Shown: positions 9,695-18,424, counted from the first letter of the stretch. The stretch is 64,000 bases of DNA from Prevotella sp. (GCA_017619375.1 JAFZSL010000051.1:1-64000); one strand, 5' to 3'. Program-made: numbers and translations. Notes: generated by a model from the sequence alone, not told the origin.

Positions 9695-10132
9695 TCAGGT
9701 TTCAAGGGTGACAACCTGCTTTTTCCTGTGTTTGGGGAAATTTGGTGGCAAAGTTATGCATTTTATGCCAAATAACAATGTCATTTTGATAGAAACTTTT
9801 TCAAATGGAATTTTTACGGGTTCTTTGCAGTTTTTCTCGCATGCGTGCGTTTGTGAGTGTGTTTTTATTCTTTTTTTGTTTTTTTCTTCTTTAGGAGTGC
9901 AGGGGGATTTTCTTCTTTCTTTGTTCTTTTCTTCTTTTTCTGTCACATTTTCTGTCACAAAGCTTGTCACACCAAGCGTCACATCCATCAAAATAACATA
10001 TTTGCATCTTCTTGTATCACAAGTAGATGAGCCGCTTATTCCTATATTGAAGAACGTCACACCGTTTGTCACACTGCTTGTCACACTGCTTGTCACACCG
10101 TTTGTCACACTGCTTGTCACACCGTCTGTCAC
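9695..10132 (-). pseudogene. Possible remnant of a mobile-element replication-type protein
   Basis: A 145-codon frame starts with Val-Thr repeats (VTSSVTNG) encoded by the GTCACA array and continues into a Lys/Glu-rich linker (KEEKNKERRKSP). From memory, similar VT-repeat plus KEKxKE linkers join domains in replication proteins of Bacteroidetes phages and conjugative elements. No folded domain is visible on either side, so this may be a decayed fragment or simply a non-coding repeat. The plus strand is also open here (9684-10139), which is a by-product of the repeat. Confidence 0.25.
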
Positions 10133-10133
10133 A
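9942..10133. repeat. 12-bp GTCACA direct-repeat arrays
   Basis: GTCACA occurs every 12 bp at 9942, 9954, 9966 and 9978, then at 10056, 10068, 10080, 10092, 10104, 10116 and 10128. Second-cluster units read GTCACACCGTTT or GTCACACTGCTT. The exact period is compatible either with a repeated protein linker (Val-Thr-x-x on the minus strand) or with an iteron-like binding array. Confidence 0.85.
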
Positions 10134-10280
10134 GATTAACCCGGGAAGAGCAAGTCTGCCGTGAGTAAAAGGGCGGTGTGCATATCCCCCTCCGGAGGGG
10201 AGGGACAGGGGTGGGGTGAAAAAGGAAGGAGGCATTTTTGTGTCAAAATAACAGCGATAATTGGAAGTTTTTTCCTATTT

Positions 10281-10319
10281 TTGCCGATGAAAGTTGCATT
10301 TTGCCGATGAAAGTTGCAT
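10281..10319. repeat. 19-bp tandem duplication in the gluQ leader
   Basis: TTGCCGATGAAAGTTGCAT is present twice, at 10281-10299 and 10301-10319. Each copy contains an ATG. The second opens a four-codon frame (Met-Lys-Val-Ala) whose TAA overlaps the ATG at 10321. Confidence 0.85.
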
Positions 10320-10320
10320 A

Positions 10321-11214
10321 ATGGAAATGACAAAAGGACGTTTCGCCCCTTCCCCCACGGGTCGCATGCATTTGGGAAACATGTATTGTGCGTTGCTATC
10401 TTGGCTCTCTGCGAAGAGCAAGGGCGGCGAGTGGCTGTTGCGCATCGAAGACATCGACCCGGGGCGTTCGCGTCAGGAATATGCTCTTTTGTTGATGGAT
10501 GACCTCGATTGGCTGGGCATGGCGTGGGATGGTGACCCCTTGTTTCAGAGTAATCGCTCGGAGATTTACGAGCATTATTTCCGTGTGTTGCAAGAGCGCG
10601 GCCTGACCTATCGCTGCTATTGCACCCGTGCGGACCTACTGGCCACACAGGCCCCCCATGAGAGCGATGGCCGCGTGGCATACAAGGGGACGTGCCGGAA
10701 CCTCCCTCTCCAACCCGGACGGAAAGGTGCCACACGGCTGATGGTGCCCGAGCGGGACATCAAATGCATCGATGGCCATTATGGCGAATATGTTGTGAAC
10801 CTGTCGCGCCAAGTGGGCGACTTCATCATCCGTCGGAAGGACGGGGCATGGGCCTATCAGTTGGCGGTGGTCGTCGACGATGCCTTGATGGGTGTCACCG
10901 AAGTGGTTCGGGGGCGCGACTTGTTGCTCTCCACGCCCCAACAGATGTACCTGGGTGGCTTGCTGGACTTCCCCATTCCGCAATTCATCCATTTTCCTTT
11001 GTTGTGCAACACCGAGGGAAAACGGTTGTCCAAGCGCGACAAAAGTCTTGATATGGGCAGTCTGCGTCAGCATCTCACCGCCCGTCAGGTCATCGGCCGC
11101 CTTGCATTCCTTGCCGGTCTTATCCCTGCGCCCGACCCCGTCGGCGCCAAGGAGTTACTGCCCCTGTTCTCTTGGGAGAAAGTACCGAAGGAGGATGTCG
11201 TCGTATGTGATTAG
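10321..11214 (+). CDS. gluQ: Glutamyl-Q tRNA(Asp) synthetase
   Basis: The likely reaction is transfer of activated glutamate onto the queuosine base of tRNA(Asp), a modification rather than aminoacylation. The 297-residue length fits the truncated GluRS paralogues (about 300 residues) that lack the anticodon-binding domain. Visible are the HIGH-type motif (PSPTGRMHLGN), a Cys-x-Cys...Tyr...Cys zinc site in the insertion (RCYC ... YKGTC), RIEDID, and a KMSKS-like KRLSKRDKS. I chose the ATG at 10321; the ATG at 10327 is an alternative, and an upstream TTG at 10294 would place the start inside a duplicated leader. It stands upstream of the FAD oxidoreductase with a 72-bp gap. Confidence 0.9.
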   Translation: MEMTKGRFAPSPTGRMHLGNMYCALLSWLSAKSKGGEWLLRIEDIDPGRSRQEYALLLMDDLDWLGMAWDGDPLFQSNRSEIYEHYFRVLQERGLTYRCYCTRADLLATQAPHESDGRVAYKGTCRNLPLQPGRKGATRLMVPERDIKCIDGHYGEYVVNLSRQVGDFIIRRKDGAWAYQLAVVVDDALMGVTEVVRGRDLLLSTPQQMYLGGLLDFPIPQFIHFPLLCNTEGKRLSKRDKSLDMGSLRQHLTARQVIGRLAFLAGLIPAPDPVGAKELLPLFSWEKVPKEDVVVCD

Positions 11215-11286
11215 AAAGGATTAACTATTCCATGTAGGAGAAGGGACTTTTCCACGGGGAAGACCCCTCAATAGAGATGATATATC

Positions 11287-12864
11287 ATGATCAAGGAGAT
11301 ACAAGCCAGGGTGCTACCCCATGAGGCAGCCACGCAGTCGTCGCTGACGGCGTTGGTCGCCCGTGAGTTGCGTATCGACGCCCGTACGGTGCATCATGTG
11401 CGTGTGCTGCGTCGCAGCATCGACGCCCGGCAGCGTACCATCTACGTCAACCTCATGTTGCGCGTGTACATCAATGAAGAACCCTCTGACGACGCTTTTG
11501 TCCGCACGGAGTATGGCGACGTGTCTGCCGCCCCGCAGGCCATCGTGGTGGGCGAGGGCCCCGGCGGACTCTTCGCCGCCCTGCGTTTGATAGAGTTGGG
11601 CGTCCGTCCTGTCATTCTGGAACGAGGGAAGAACGTTTCCGACCGTCGCCGTGACGTGGCCGCCATCACTCGCCGCCATGAAGTGGATGGCGAGAGCAAC
11701 TACTGTTTCGGCGAGGGTGGGGCAGGAGCCTATTCCGACGGCAAGCTATACACCCGTTCGAAGAAACGAGGCAGCGTGGAGAAGATTCTCAACGTGTTCT
11801 GCCAGCATGGTGCATCAACCGATATTTTGGCCGACGCCCATCCCCACATCGGCACCGACAAGTTGCCACTGGTGATTGCCGCCATGCGCGACACCATCCT
11901 CCGCTGTGGAGGAGCCGTGCACCATCAGACGAAAATGACTCGTTTCCTGTTGGAAGGTGACGAGGTGAAGGGCGTAGAGGCTGTGGACCTGGTGAATGGC
12001 GGCCATAAGACGTTTCATGGTCCCGTAATCCTTGCCACGGGGCACTCCGCCCGCGATGTCTACCGCTACCTTGCCGATTCCGGCATAGAGTTGGAAGCCA
12101 AGGGGTTGGCCATCGGTGTGAGACTCGAACATCCGTCGCACCTCATCGACCAGATTCAATACCACAACACTGCCGGAAGAGGGAAATACCTTCCTGCGGC
12201 GGAATATAGTTTTGTCACCCAGGTGGATGACCGTGGCGTCTATTCCTTCTGCATGTGTCCGGGAGGTTTCGTCATTCCTGCCGCCAGTGGCCCACATCAG
12301 TTGGTGGTCAATGGCATGAGTCCCAGCAACCGAGGTTCGAAATGGTCGAACAGCGGCATGGTGGTGGAGGTGCGCCCCGAGGATGTGTCCGGCGACAGTC
12401 CGTTGCGAATGATGGCTTTACAAGAGCGCATCGAGGAAGACTGTTGGCGGCAAGGCGGATGCCGGCAGACTGCTCCCGCACAGCGGATGGTCGACTTCGT
12501 GGAAGGCCGTCGGAGTCACGACTTGCCTTGTTCGTCGTACTCCCCTGGCCTGACTATCAGCAAATTGCACGACTGGCTTCCGCAGATGGTGGCCACGCGT
12601 CTGCGAAAAGGATTTCAAGTCTTCGGCACACGCAGCAAGGGATTCCTCACCAACGAGGCGGTGCTCATCGCCGCCGAGACACGCACCTCGTCGCCCGTGA
12701 GGGTGGTGCGCCTACCTGAGACACTCCAGCATGTGCGCCTTCGCGGCCTCTTCCCCTGTGGCGAGGGGGCGGGCTATGCCGGTGGCATCGTTTCTGCCGG
12801 CATCGATGGCGAGCGCTGTGCGGAAAAATGCGCCGAGTTGATCAAGGCAACACAGGGGGGATAG
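11287..12864 (+). CDS. NAD(P)/FAD-dependent oxidoreductase (COG2509-like)
   Basis: A 525-residue flavoprotein of the family often listed as FAD-dependent dehydrogenase; its substrate is unknown. An N-terminal segment of about 85 residues precedes the dinucleotide-binding motif GEGPGG (about 87-92), followed by an acidic ILERG end of the beta-alpha-beta fold. The family motif EGGAGAYSDGKL comes next (about 141-152), and the C-terminus carries GEGAGYAGGIVSAGIDG, typical of the second FAD contact. There is no signal peptide, so it is cytoplasmic. The stop codon (TAG, 12862-12864) lies inside a TAGGAGG repeat word. Confidence 0.85.
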   Translation: MIKEIQARVLPHEAATQSSLTALVARELRIDARTVHHVRVLRRSIDARQRTIYVNLMLRVYINEEPSDDAFVRTEYGDVSAAPQAIVVGEGPGGLFAALRLIELGVRPVILERGKNVSDRRRDVAAITRRHEVDGESNYCFGEGGAGAYSDGKLYTRSKKRGSVEKILNVFCQHGASTDILADAHPHIGTDKLPLVIAAMRDTILRCGGAVHHQTKMTRFLLEGDEVKGVEAVDLVNGGHKTFHGPVILATGHSARDVYRYLADSGIELEAKGLAIGVRLEHPSHLIDQIQYHNTAGRGKYLPAAEYSFVTQVDDRGVYSFCMCPGGFVIPAASGPHQLVVNGMSPSNRGSKWSNSGMVVEVRPEDVSGDSPLRMMALQERIEEDCWRQGGCRQTAPAQRMVDFVEGRRSHDLPCSSYSPGLTISKLHDWLPQMVATRLRKGFQVFGTRSKGFLTNEAVLIAAETRTSSPVRVVRLPETLQHVRLRGLFPCGEGAGYAGGIVSAGIDGERCAEKCAELIKATQGG

Positions 12865-12910
12865 GAGGAAATAGGAGTTTTTTTGGAGCAAGCAGGAGGT
12901 TTTGGGAGAT
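12862..12910. repeat. TAGGAGG-type repeat on a stop codon
   Basis: The FAD oxidoreductase stop is the TAG of ATAGGAGGAAATAGGAG, followed by AGCAGGAGGTTTTGGGAG. It is the same family as the repeat at 5006-5084. Confidence 0.65.
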
Positions 12911-13041
12911 TAGAGGAAAACTGGTGCTCCTTGGAAAGGAACCCTTTGTGAAAAGTATATTTTTTCGCTTTTTGGTCGTTTAATCGGATTTTTTGCACTA
13001 TATTTGCCTTTCAAAAGAGAAAACCATAAAAAACAATCACC

Positions 13042-15051
13042 ATGATAGAGAAAGAACAAGAGAATGAGCAGATGCAACTGCCCGAGAACGCATTTCGTGA
13101 ATTGTCTGAAGGCGAGGAATACCAACCCGTCATGCGCCCCGACCGCCAATATCCTGAGGTGAACGCATGGTCGGTCACCTGGGGCATCGTCATGGCGATG
13201 CTGTTCTCCGCCGCTGCCGCCTACCTCGGACTGAAGGTGGGCCAGGTGTTTGAGGCGGCCATCCCCATCGCCATCATCGCCGTGGGGGCTTCCACCGCCG
13301 CCAAGCGCAAGAATGCCTTGGGCGAGAATGTCATCATCCAAAGCATCGGTGCCTGTTCGGGCGCTGTCGTGGCAGGAGCCATCTTCACCCTCCCCGCCAT
13401 CTACATCCTTCAAGCGAAATATCCTGATGACCCGGAGATGACGGCTTCTTTCTTCAAGGTGTTCCTCTCCTCCCTCCTGGGCGGCATCATCGGCATCCTC
13501 TTCCTCATTCCTTTCAGGAAATACTTCGTCAAGGAGATGCACGGCAAATACCCCTTCCCCGAGGCCACTGCCACCACGCAGGTGCTCGTCAGCGGAGCAA
13601 AGGGTGGCAACCAGGCCAAGCCGCTGCTCATCGCAGGTTTGGTGGGTGGCTTGTACGACTTCGTGGTGGCCTCTTTCGGCTTGTGGAATGAATTGTTCAC
13701 CACGCGTGTGGTGGCGCTTGGCGAGCAACTGGCCGACAAGGCCAAGTTGGTGTTCAAGGTGAACACGGGAGCCGCCGTCCTCGGATTGGGCTACATCATA
13801 GGATTGAAATACGCATTCATCATCTGTCTTGGCTCGCTGTTCATCTGGTGGATTGTCGTGCCCGGCATGGCCATTTTCTTCGGCGACCAGGTCCTCAACG
13901 CCTGGACACCCTCCATCACCTCCACCGTGGGTGCCATGTCGCCCGAGGAGATTTTCACCAACTATGGCAAGAGCATCGGCATCGGCGGCATCGCCATGGC
14001 CGGCATCATCGGCATCATCAAGTCGTGGGGCATCATCAAGAGCGCCGTCTCCCTTGCCTCCAAGGAGATGAAAGGCAAAGGCGTGGAAACGGAAAAGGTG
14101 GAGCGCACCAACCGCGACATCTCCTTCCGCCTGATAGGCATCGGCAGCATCACCACCATCCTCATCACCTTCATCTTCTTCTGGTTTGGCGTGATGAAAG
14201 GCAACCTGCTCTTCGCCATCATGGGCATCCTTCTGGTGACCGTCATCGCCTTCCTCTTCACCACCGTGGCGGCAAACGCCATCGCCATCGTGGGAAGCAA
14301 TCCGGTGTCGGGCATGACGCTGATGACACTCATCCTCGCCTCCGTCGTCATGGTGGCTGTGGGACTGAAGGGCACCGCCGGCATGGTGGCGGCCCTCATC
14401 ATGGGTGGCGTGGTGTGCACGGCACTTTCCATGGCTGGTGCCTTCATCACCGACTTGAAGGTGGGCTATTGGTTGGGCACCACGCCACGCAAGCAGGAGT
14501 CGTGGAAGTTCCTTGGCACCTTGGTGTCGGCGGCCACTGTCGGCGGCGTGATGATCTTGCTCAACGAGACCTACGGTTTCACCAGCGGACAACTTGTCGC
14601 GCCTCAGGCCAATGCAATGGCAGCAGTCATCGATCCATTGATGAACGGTGTGGGCGCACCATGGCTGCTCTATGCCATAGGAGCCGTCATCGCCATCATC
14701 CTCACATTCCTCAAAGTGCCTGCCCTGCCTTTTGCCTTGGGCATGTTCATTCCCATCCAACTCAACATCCCGTTGCTGGTGGGCGGTGCCGTCAACTGGT
14801 TTGTCACCTCTCGTAGCAAGGACAAGGCCGTCAACGACGCCAGGGGTGAGAAGGGTACGCTCATCGCCAGTGGATTCATCGCCGGCGGCGCCCTCATGGG
14901 CGTGGTGAGCGCCTTGCTCAAATTCTTCGGCTTTGAATTCGTCAGCGAGGACTGGATGGCCAATCATATGTCGGAGGTGGCTTCGCTCGTGGCTTACATC
15001 CTCTTGATCCTCTTCTTCATAAGGGCTACCAAGAATAGCAGGAAGAATTAG
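13042..15051 (+). CDS. Oligopeptide (OPT family) transporter
   Basis: A 669-residue inner-membrane protein with about 14-16 hydrophobic segments. Bacterial OPT members carry short peptides or metal-ligand complexes; the substrate cannot be read here. The N-terminus is soluble and acidic (about 1-45), then come SVTWGIVMAMLFSAAAAYLGLKVGQVFEA, GENVIIQSIGA and FPEATATTQVLVSG, segments typical of the prokaryotic OPT branch. A TATATTTG -7 element (12999-13006) lies 36 bp upstream of the ATG. The stop codon TAG is part of TTAGGAGG. No lipoprotein or peptidase partner is next to it; the following small gene is separated by a CTAG array. Confidence 0.9.
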   Translation: MIEKEQENEQMQLPENAFRELSEGEEYQPVMRPDRQYPEVNAWSVTWGIVMAMLFSAAAAYLGLKVGQVFEAAIPIAIIAVGASTAAKRKNALGENVIIQSIGACSGAVVAGAIFTLPAIYILQAKYPDDPEMTASFFKVFLSSLLGGIIGILFLIPFRKYFVKEMHGKYPFPEATATTQVLVSGAKGGNQAKPLLIAGLVGGLYDFVVASFGLWNELFTTRVVALGEQLADKAKLVFKVNTGAAVLGLGYIIGLKYAFIICLGSLFIWWIVVPGMAIFFGDQVLNAWTPSITSTVGAMSPEEIFTNYGKSIGIGGIAMAGIIGIIKSWGIIKSAVSLASKEMKGKGVETEKVERTNRDISFRLIGIGSITTILITFIFFWFGVMKGNLLFAIMGILLVTVIAFLFTTVAANAIAIVGSNPVSGMTLMTLILASVVMVAVGLKGTAGMVAALIMGGVVCTALSMAGAFITDLKVGYWLGTTPRKQESWKFLGTLVSAATVGGVMILLNETYGFTSGQLVAPQANAMAAVIDPLMNGVGAPWLLYAIGAVIAIILTFLKVPALPFALGMFIPIQLNIPLLVGGAVNWFVTSRSKDKAVNDARGEKGTLIASGFIAGGALMGVVSALLKFFGFEFVSEDWMANHMSEVASLVAYILLILFFIRATKNSRKN

Positions 15052-15077
15052 GAGGTCTCAGGATAGACCAAGAAGTC

Positions 15078-15240
15078 TAGATAAATACTAAGAAGCCTAG
15101 AAAAACCTAGGAAACCCTAGAAAAACCTAGGAACCCTAGAAAAACCTAGGAACCCTAGAAAAACCTAGGAAACCTAGAAAAACCTAGGAAACCCTAGGAA
15201 ACCTAGAAAAACCTAGGAAACCCTAGGAAACCTAGAAAAA
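15078..15240. repeat. CTAG-dense tandem array
   Basis: About 160 bp hold 16 CTAG tetranucleotides, in units such as AAAAACCTAGGAACCCTAG. Many contain the palindrome CCTAGG. CTAG is normally rare in bacterial genomes. The array lies between the OPT gene and the 140-residue gene. A second array is at 49834-49940. Confidence 0.85.
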
Positions 15241-15256
15241 CTATAGAAAAATCGAT

Positions 15257-15679
15257 ATGAAAGTGCAGCTTGATTATTCGGAAATCAAGAAGATGTTTTC
15301 CGAGAAATATGACAAGGAGTTGGTGTTGCGCCGTGTGAATGACAAGACTGCGACGGTGGGACTGGTGGCCAACCTGGGATTGTTCTCCAAGGAGGTGGCC
15401 ATCGACCTGAATGTGGTGCGTGTGGAGAAAAACAACAACGTTGTGCTGGGCTATGGCAACAACGTCGCCGTGGGGCTTGCCGTCAATACTCTGCTGCCTC
15501 TGTTCAAAGGCTTGGTGCCCGATTTCGGGAAAGTCTTGGAAAAAGGCAGCGACGACAACACCTTCCTGCTTCATCTGGAAGCCATCGGCAAGTTGGAGAA
15601 GTTGTTCAAGGTGGTCGCGGTCAATGATGTGGCATTCAATTCCGAAGGCATCGTGTTTGGCATGAGCCTCAAGAATTGA
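15257..15679 (+). CDS. Conserved hypothetical protein, 140 residues
   Basis: A small cytoplasmic-looking protein with no signal peptide. Its composition is that of a folded alpha/beta domain: a short N-terminal segment, a beta-rich middle (VRVEKNNNVVLGY) and a repeated Leu/Phe-rich helix (LPLFKGLVPDFGKVLEK). I do not recognise the family; short proteins like it occur in Bacteroidales. It directly follows the CTAG array and converges with the endonuclease I gene, with a 16-bp palindrome between them. Confidence 0.75.
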   Translation: MKVQLDYSEIKKMFSEKYDKELVLRRVNDKTATVGLVANLGLFSKEVAIDLNVVRVEKNNNVVLGYGNNVAVGLAVNTLLPLFKGLVPDFGKVLEKGSDDNTFLLHLEAIGKLEKLFKVVAVNDVAFNSEGIVFGMSLKN

Positions 15680-15689
15680 TGCGCTCAGA

Positions 15690-15705
15690 CGTTTGATATC
15701 AAACG
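15690..15705. terminator. Palindrome between convergent genes
   Basis: CGTTTGATATCAAACG is a perfect 16-bp palindrome between the stop codons at 15679 and 15711. It could be a weak bidirectional terminator, although a long T-run is missing. Confidence 0.4.
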
Positions 15706-15710
15706 CTGTT

Positions 15711-16700
15711 TCACTTTATCACGACCTTGCGACCACGGTTCAGATACAGGCCTTTTCGGGTGGGGGCTCCTTGCAGTCGGCATCCTTCTATCGAATACCA
15801 GTTGTCGTCAGCCAACTGCTGGATTTCCGTATTGATGATGCCTGACGCCCCTTCCAGATAGTTGAAAGCCACGTCGGTCTTGTCACCCCAGATCAGTTGT
15901 TCCAACCCTGGATAGTCGATAAAGGGGTTGCGGTTGTGCTGGATGTCATAAACAGCATTGTTGCGTGTTGTTTCCTTTTCGCTGACGGGGTCGTTGGCAG
16001 CCCATTTCATCAGCATCTCCAGTTGCCAGTTGGCCAGTCCCGGGTATTTGTTGCCATCGAGAGTGGGCAGCGCATCGGCATAACTGACATACCAGTCGGG
16101 CAGTTTGTCCTCGTAGCAAGTCACCATATAGAAATAGGTGCGTGCGAAATCTCCCTTGTATTCGTCGTTGGGCTCGAACACGGTGCCGCTGTAGCCGGGA
16201 TAGGTGCACTTGCCGAGTTTGCTGAATCCTTCAGCCGACTTGTAACTCTCGCCTTCAGTCTCTCCGAAGGGATTGTTGCCACGCTTGTTGTTCACCAGTT
16301 TGTCGGTGGGGTATACGTGGTGCAGGTCGGTGTACATCGGTTGCACCTTGCCGCCAAACCAACTGTTGGGGAAGGAGTGCTCACGGTTGTAGTATTCGCC
16401 TTCCTTGTTTCCTCCACTTCCCCTGTCCTGGTCGGTGCCGAAGGTGAAGTTGGAGATTCCCGAATACATGTCCCACACTTTGCCGTCGGACCGGACGTCA
16501 GTGGTCTGGAAGTCGGTCCAGAGTTCGCCGTATGTGCGTTCCGTGCGGTTGTAGATGATTTCGCCGAGGGCGGTCTTCAGTGCTGCTCCGCTTTTCCCGT
16601 CGGCTGCTTGGTAGTAGGTGCCTGAGTTATTGGGTCCTTGTGCCCAACTCATCAGAGTGAGGATGGCAAGCCCCATCGTGGTTATCAGTCTGTTTTTCAT
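15711..16700 (-). CDS. Secreted endonuclease I family nuclease
   Basis: A 329-residue exported nuclease. After a signal peptide (about 1-20) come the endonuclease I hallmarks: YNREHSFPNSWFGG with the catalytic His, DLHHVYPTD, and NKRGNNPFGE; these bind Mg and cleave DNA or RNA nonspecifically. The last 35 residues (EGCRLQGAPTRKGLYLNRG followed by RKVVIK) resemble the short C-terminal sorting-like tails of Prevotella surface proteins. A likely role is nutrient scavenging from nucleic acids or degradation of extracellular DNA. It has its own promoter at 16719-16749. Confidence 0.9.
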   Translation of the reverse strand: MKNRLITTMGLAILTLMSWAQGPNNSGTYYQAADGKSGAALKTALGEIIYNRTERTYGELWTDFQTTDVRSDGKVWDMYSGISNFTFGTDQDRGSGGNKEGEYYNREHSFPNSWFGGKVQPMYTDLHHVYPTDKLVNNKRGNNPFGETEGESYKSAEGFSKLGKCTYPGYSGTVFEPNDEYKGDFARTYFYMVTCYEDKLPDWYVSYADALPTLDGNKYPGLANWQLEMLMKWAANDPVSEKETTRNNAVYDIQHNRNPFIDYPGLEQLIWGDKTDVAFNYLEGASGIINTEIQQLADDNWYSIEGCRLQGAPTRKGLYLNRGRKVVIK

Positions 16701-16718
16701 ATCTTCTCGTATTTTTCA

Positions 16719-16749
16719 CAAAGTTAAGGCTTTTGTAGGTATTATCCAA
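16719..16749 (-). promoter_or_regulatory. Promoter of the endonuclease I gene
   Basis: The minus strand reads TTG (16749-16747), a 20-bp spacer, then TAACTTTG (16726-16719). The start codon is about 19 bp further, so the leader would be very short. Confidence 0.5.
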
Positions 16750-16907
16750 GTTTTTGGACAGGATTGTTACAAAAAAGATGATTTCCGAATGCCGCGACTT
16801 GGCAGGAGTGCTTGCTGGGTGTTGCAGCAAACGGCTCACTTCCTTTTTTTCTGATGTTTCCTGCTCGCTCCTAAAACCTGGATGTCGGATACCTATTGTT
16901 GTTTTCG

Positions 16908-17942
16908 TTATTCTAAACTACCGCTCTCGTAGTTGGCGGCGGCGTTCCTAAGTCTCTCTTGGATTCTGTAAGCCAGTTCTTCCGGGGCGACGATGGTGAT
17001 TCCATCGCCATATCCGAGGATGTCGCGCTCCAGTTCGTAGTTGTGGATGACGTCGATGCTGAACAGTGCGCTTCCATCCTCCATCCTTTCTATTTCCTTC
17101 TGGCTTTGGTGGAGAGGTTTTGTGATGATGTAGGGAACTTCCTTTGCCGCCACACGGAAGACGACGTGCTGCACCTTGTCGCCCGGAAAGCGTGTCACCC
17201 CGATGATGTCCTTGAAATATTGCCGAGGTTGAAAGGACTTGATTTTGACGTATTTTTCTTTCTTGGGAGGATCGGAGACGTCCTCTATGCGGTCGAGTGC
17301 CAGGTTGAGCAACAAGTCTTTGGGTGCATCGTGCCTTTTTCCGAAGACGAACCATCTGTTGCGGAACTCCTTCAAGATATATGGTGAGAAGACGAATTGC
17401 TGCGACTCGCTCCATTGGAAGGACTTGTATACGATGGTTACCGGTGACTCCTCCAGGATGGCATCGTGCAAGGGTGTGATGTGCTCCAGCCCGCGCAGCC
17501 TGTCGTTGTTCTCCAACAGGATGACCGGCTCCACTTGGAATCTCATCGAGGCCAGGTGGTCCTCCAGGCGGTTCACCACATCCTCCACGTCGCTGAAGCC
17601 TTTGAACGAACTCATCTGCTTGAGCAGCCCCACGGCCTCGGTGAGTTGCCTCAAGTCCGTTTCAGAGAGTGGCACGTCGGTGATGCTGTAGTCGTAGTCT
17701 TCGTATTTGTAGTATTTCTTGTCCACCACCTTGATGGGAGCGTAGTAACCCAATTCGCGTGAGTATCGCATCTCCTGGAGGTCGTGCTGTATGGTCCTCC
17801 TGCTCACCTCACCATAGCCGTTGTGCTCGTAAAGTGCGTCGTTGCATGCATCGATGAGTTCTTGCAGCGTGGCCCTGCGCCCGTTCCTGAGCATCCGGTC
17901 GATGGTCTTGTACCTCAATAGAGTGTTTCTGTTGATGGGCAT
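16908..17942 (-). CDS. WYL-domain transcriptional regulator
   Basis: A 344-residue regulator with an N-terminal winged helix (about 1-75, RYKTIDRMLRNGRRATLQEL) and a WYL ligand-sensing domain. The middle carries the family pattern around IVYKSFQ...VFSPYILKEFRNRWFVFG, followed by the C-terminal extension. WYL proteins often respond to small ligands or nucleic acids and frequently regulate stress or defence genes. I placed the start at the ATG whose complement is at 17940-17942; an in-frame Met 24 codons upstream would run into the hairpin at 17973-18011. It lies 75 bp downstream of a MerR-type gene on the same strand, probably in one transcript. Confidence 0.88.
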   Translation of the reverse strand: MPINRNTLLRYKTIDRMLRNGRRATLQELIDACNDALYEHNGYGEVSRRTIQHDLQEMRYSRELGYYAPIKVVDKKYYKYEDYDYSITDVPLSETDLRQLTEAVGLLKQMSSFKGFSDVEDVVNRLEDHLASMRFQVEPVILLENNDRLRGLEHITPLHDAILEESPVTIVYKSFQWSESQQFVFSPYILKEFRNRWFVFGKRHDAPKDLLLNLALDRIEDVSDPPKKEKYVKIKSFQPRQYFKDIIGVTRFPGDKVQHVVFRVAAKEVPYIITKPLHQSQKEIERMEDGSALFSIDVIHNYELERDILGYGDGITIVAPEELAYRIQERLRNAAANYESGSLE

Positions 17943-17972
17943 GATGTTGAAGCAATGTGTTTTCAAATGGCA

Positions 17973-18011
17973 GTTTCCCGGCATCTTCTCCGATGGAGGA
18001 TGCCGGGAAAC
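17973..18011 (-). terminator. Strong hairpin between MerR and WYL genes
   Basis: GTTTCCCGGCATC (17973-17985) is perfectly complementary to GATGCCGGGAAAC (17999-18011), with a further CTCC/GGAG inner stem. No T-run follows on either strand, so it may be an mRNA-stabilising or processing hairpin rather than a full terminator. Confidence 0.5.
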
Positions 18012-18017
18012 CATTTC

Positions 18018-18344
18018 TTATGTCAGCCTGTCGAGTTGGTTTTTCAAAAGGGTGAGTTCATCACGTACGTTGATGAGCGTGTTGAGAATCTTTTCCGACT
18101 GCTCTGCGCCAGTCCTGTTCTCGTTGAGCATCTTGCGTGCTGCTGCGATTTTGAATCCCCTCACCTTGACAAGATTGTAGATGACCCCCACCATGTCGAT
18201 GTCCTTCTGTGTATACTGCCTCACCTTGTTGCCCACCGTCTGTGGCTTCAGTTGTGGGAATTCGGATTCCCAGAACCTGAGGAGACTCTCTTTGACGGAG
18301 AACATCTCCGCCACCTCCTTGATGGTGTAATAGACTTTCTTCAT
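18018..18344 (-). CDS. MerR family transcriptional regulator
   Basis: A 108-residue DNA-binding protein. The MerR winged helix-turn-helix is clear (YYTIKEVAEMF...LLRFWESEF...RQYTQKDI), followed by a helical dimerisation segment that ends in a Leu-rich coiled coil. It is short: no ligand-binding domain follows, as in the small MerR proteins found throughout Bacteroidetes. Upstream is the TPR/retropepsin gene in the same direction (80-bp gap); downstream is the WYL regulator. Confidence 0.88.
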   Translation of the reverse strand: MKKVYYTIKEVAEMFSVKESLLRFWESEFPQLKPQTVGNKVRQYTQKDIDMVGVIYNLVKVRGFKIAAARKMLNENRTGAEQSEKILNTLINVRDELTLLKNQLDRLT

Positions 18345-18424
18345 CGTGTTGTGATTTTCTGGTAAGTCCTAAGAAATTCCGGGAGATTCTATATGGTTTT
18401 AAGAGAGATGGGAGACCAAGGGGC

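Larger units (their letters stand above)
9443..10320. other. Gene-poor stretch with GTCACA array
   Basis: Between the secreted-protein gene and gluQ there is no confident gene. Present are a possible -7 element for the upstream minus-strand gene (TAATTTTG, 9512-9505), the GTCACA arrays (9942-10133), a C/G-rich palindrome (about 10183-10218) and a 19-bp duplication (10281-10319). Confidence 0.6.

Noticed and set aside
9942-10133. CRISPR or chromosomal origin
   Set aside because: The 12-bp units have no spacers, no DnaA boxes are visible, and dnaA-type genes are not adjacent.
12910-14967. 685-codon minus-strand frame opposite the OPT transporter
   Set aside because: Rich in His/Asp/Gly with no domain, as expected for the complement of a membrane-protein gene; the plus strand encodes about 15 membrane helices.
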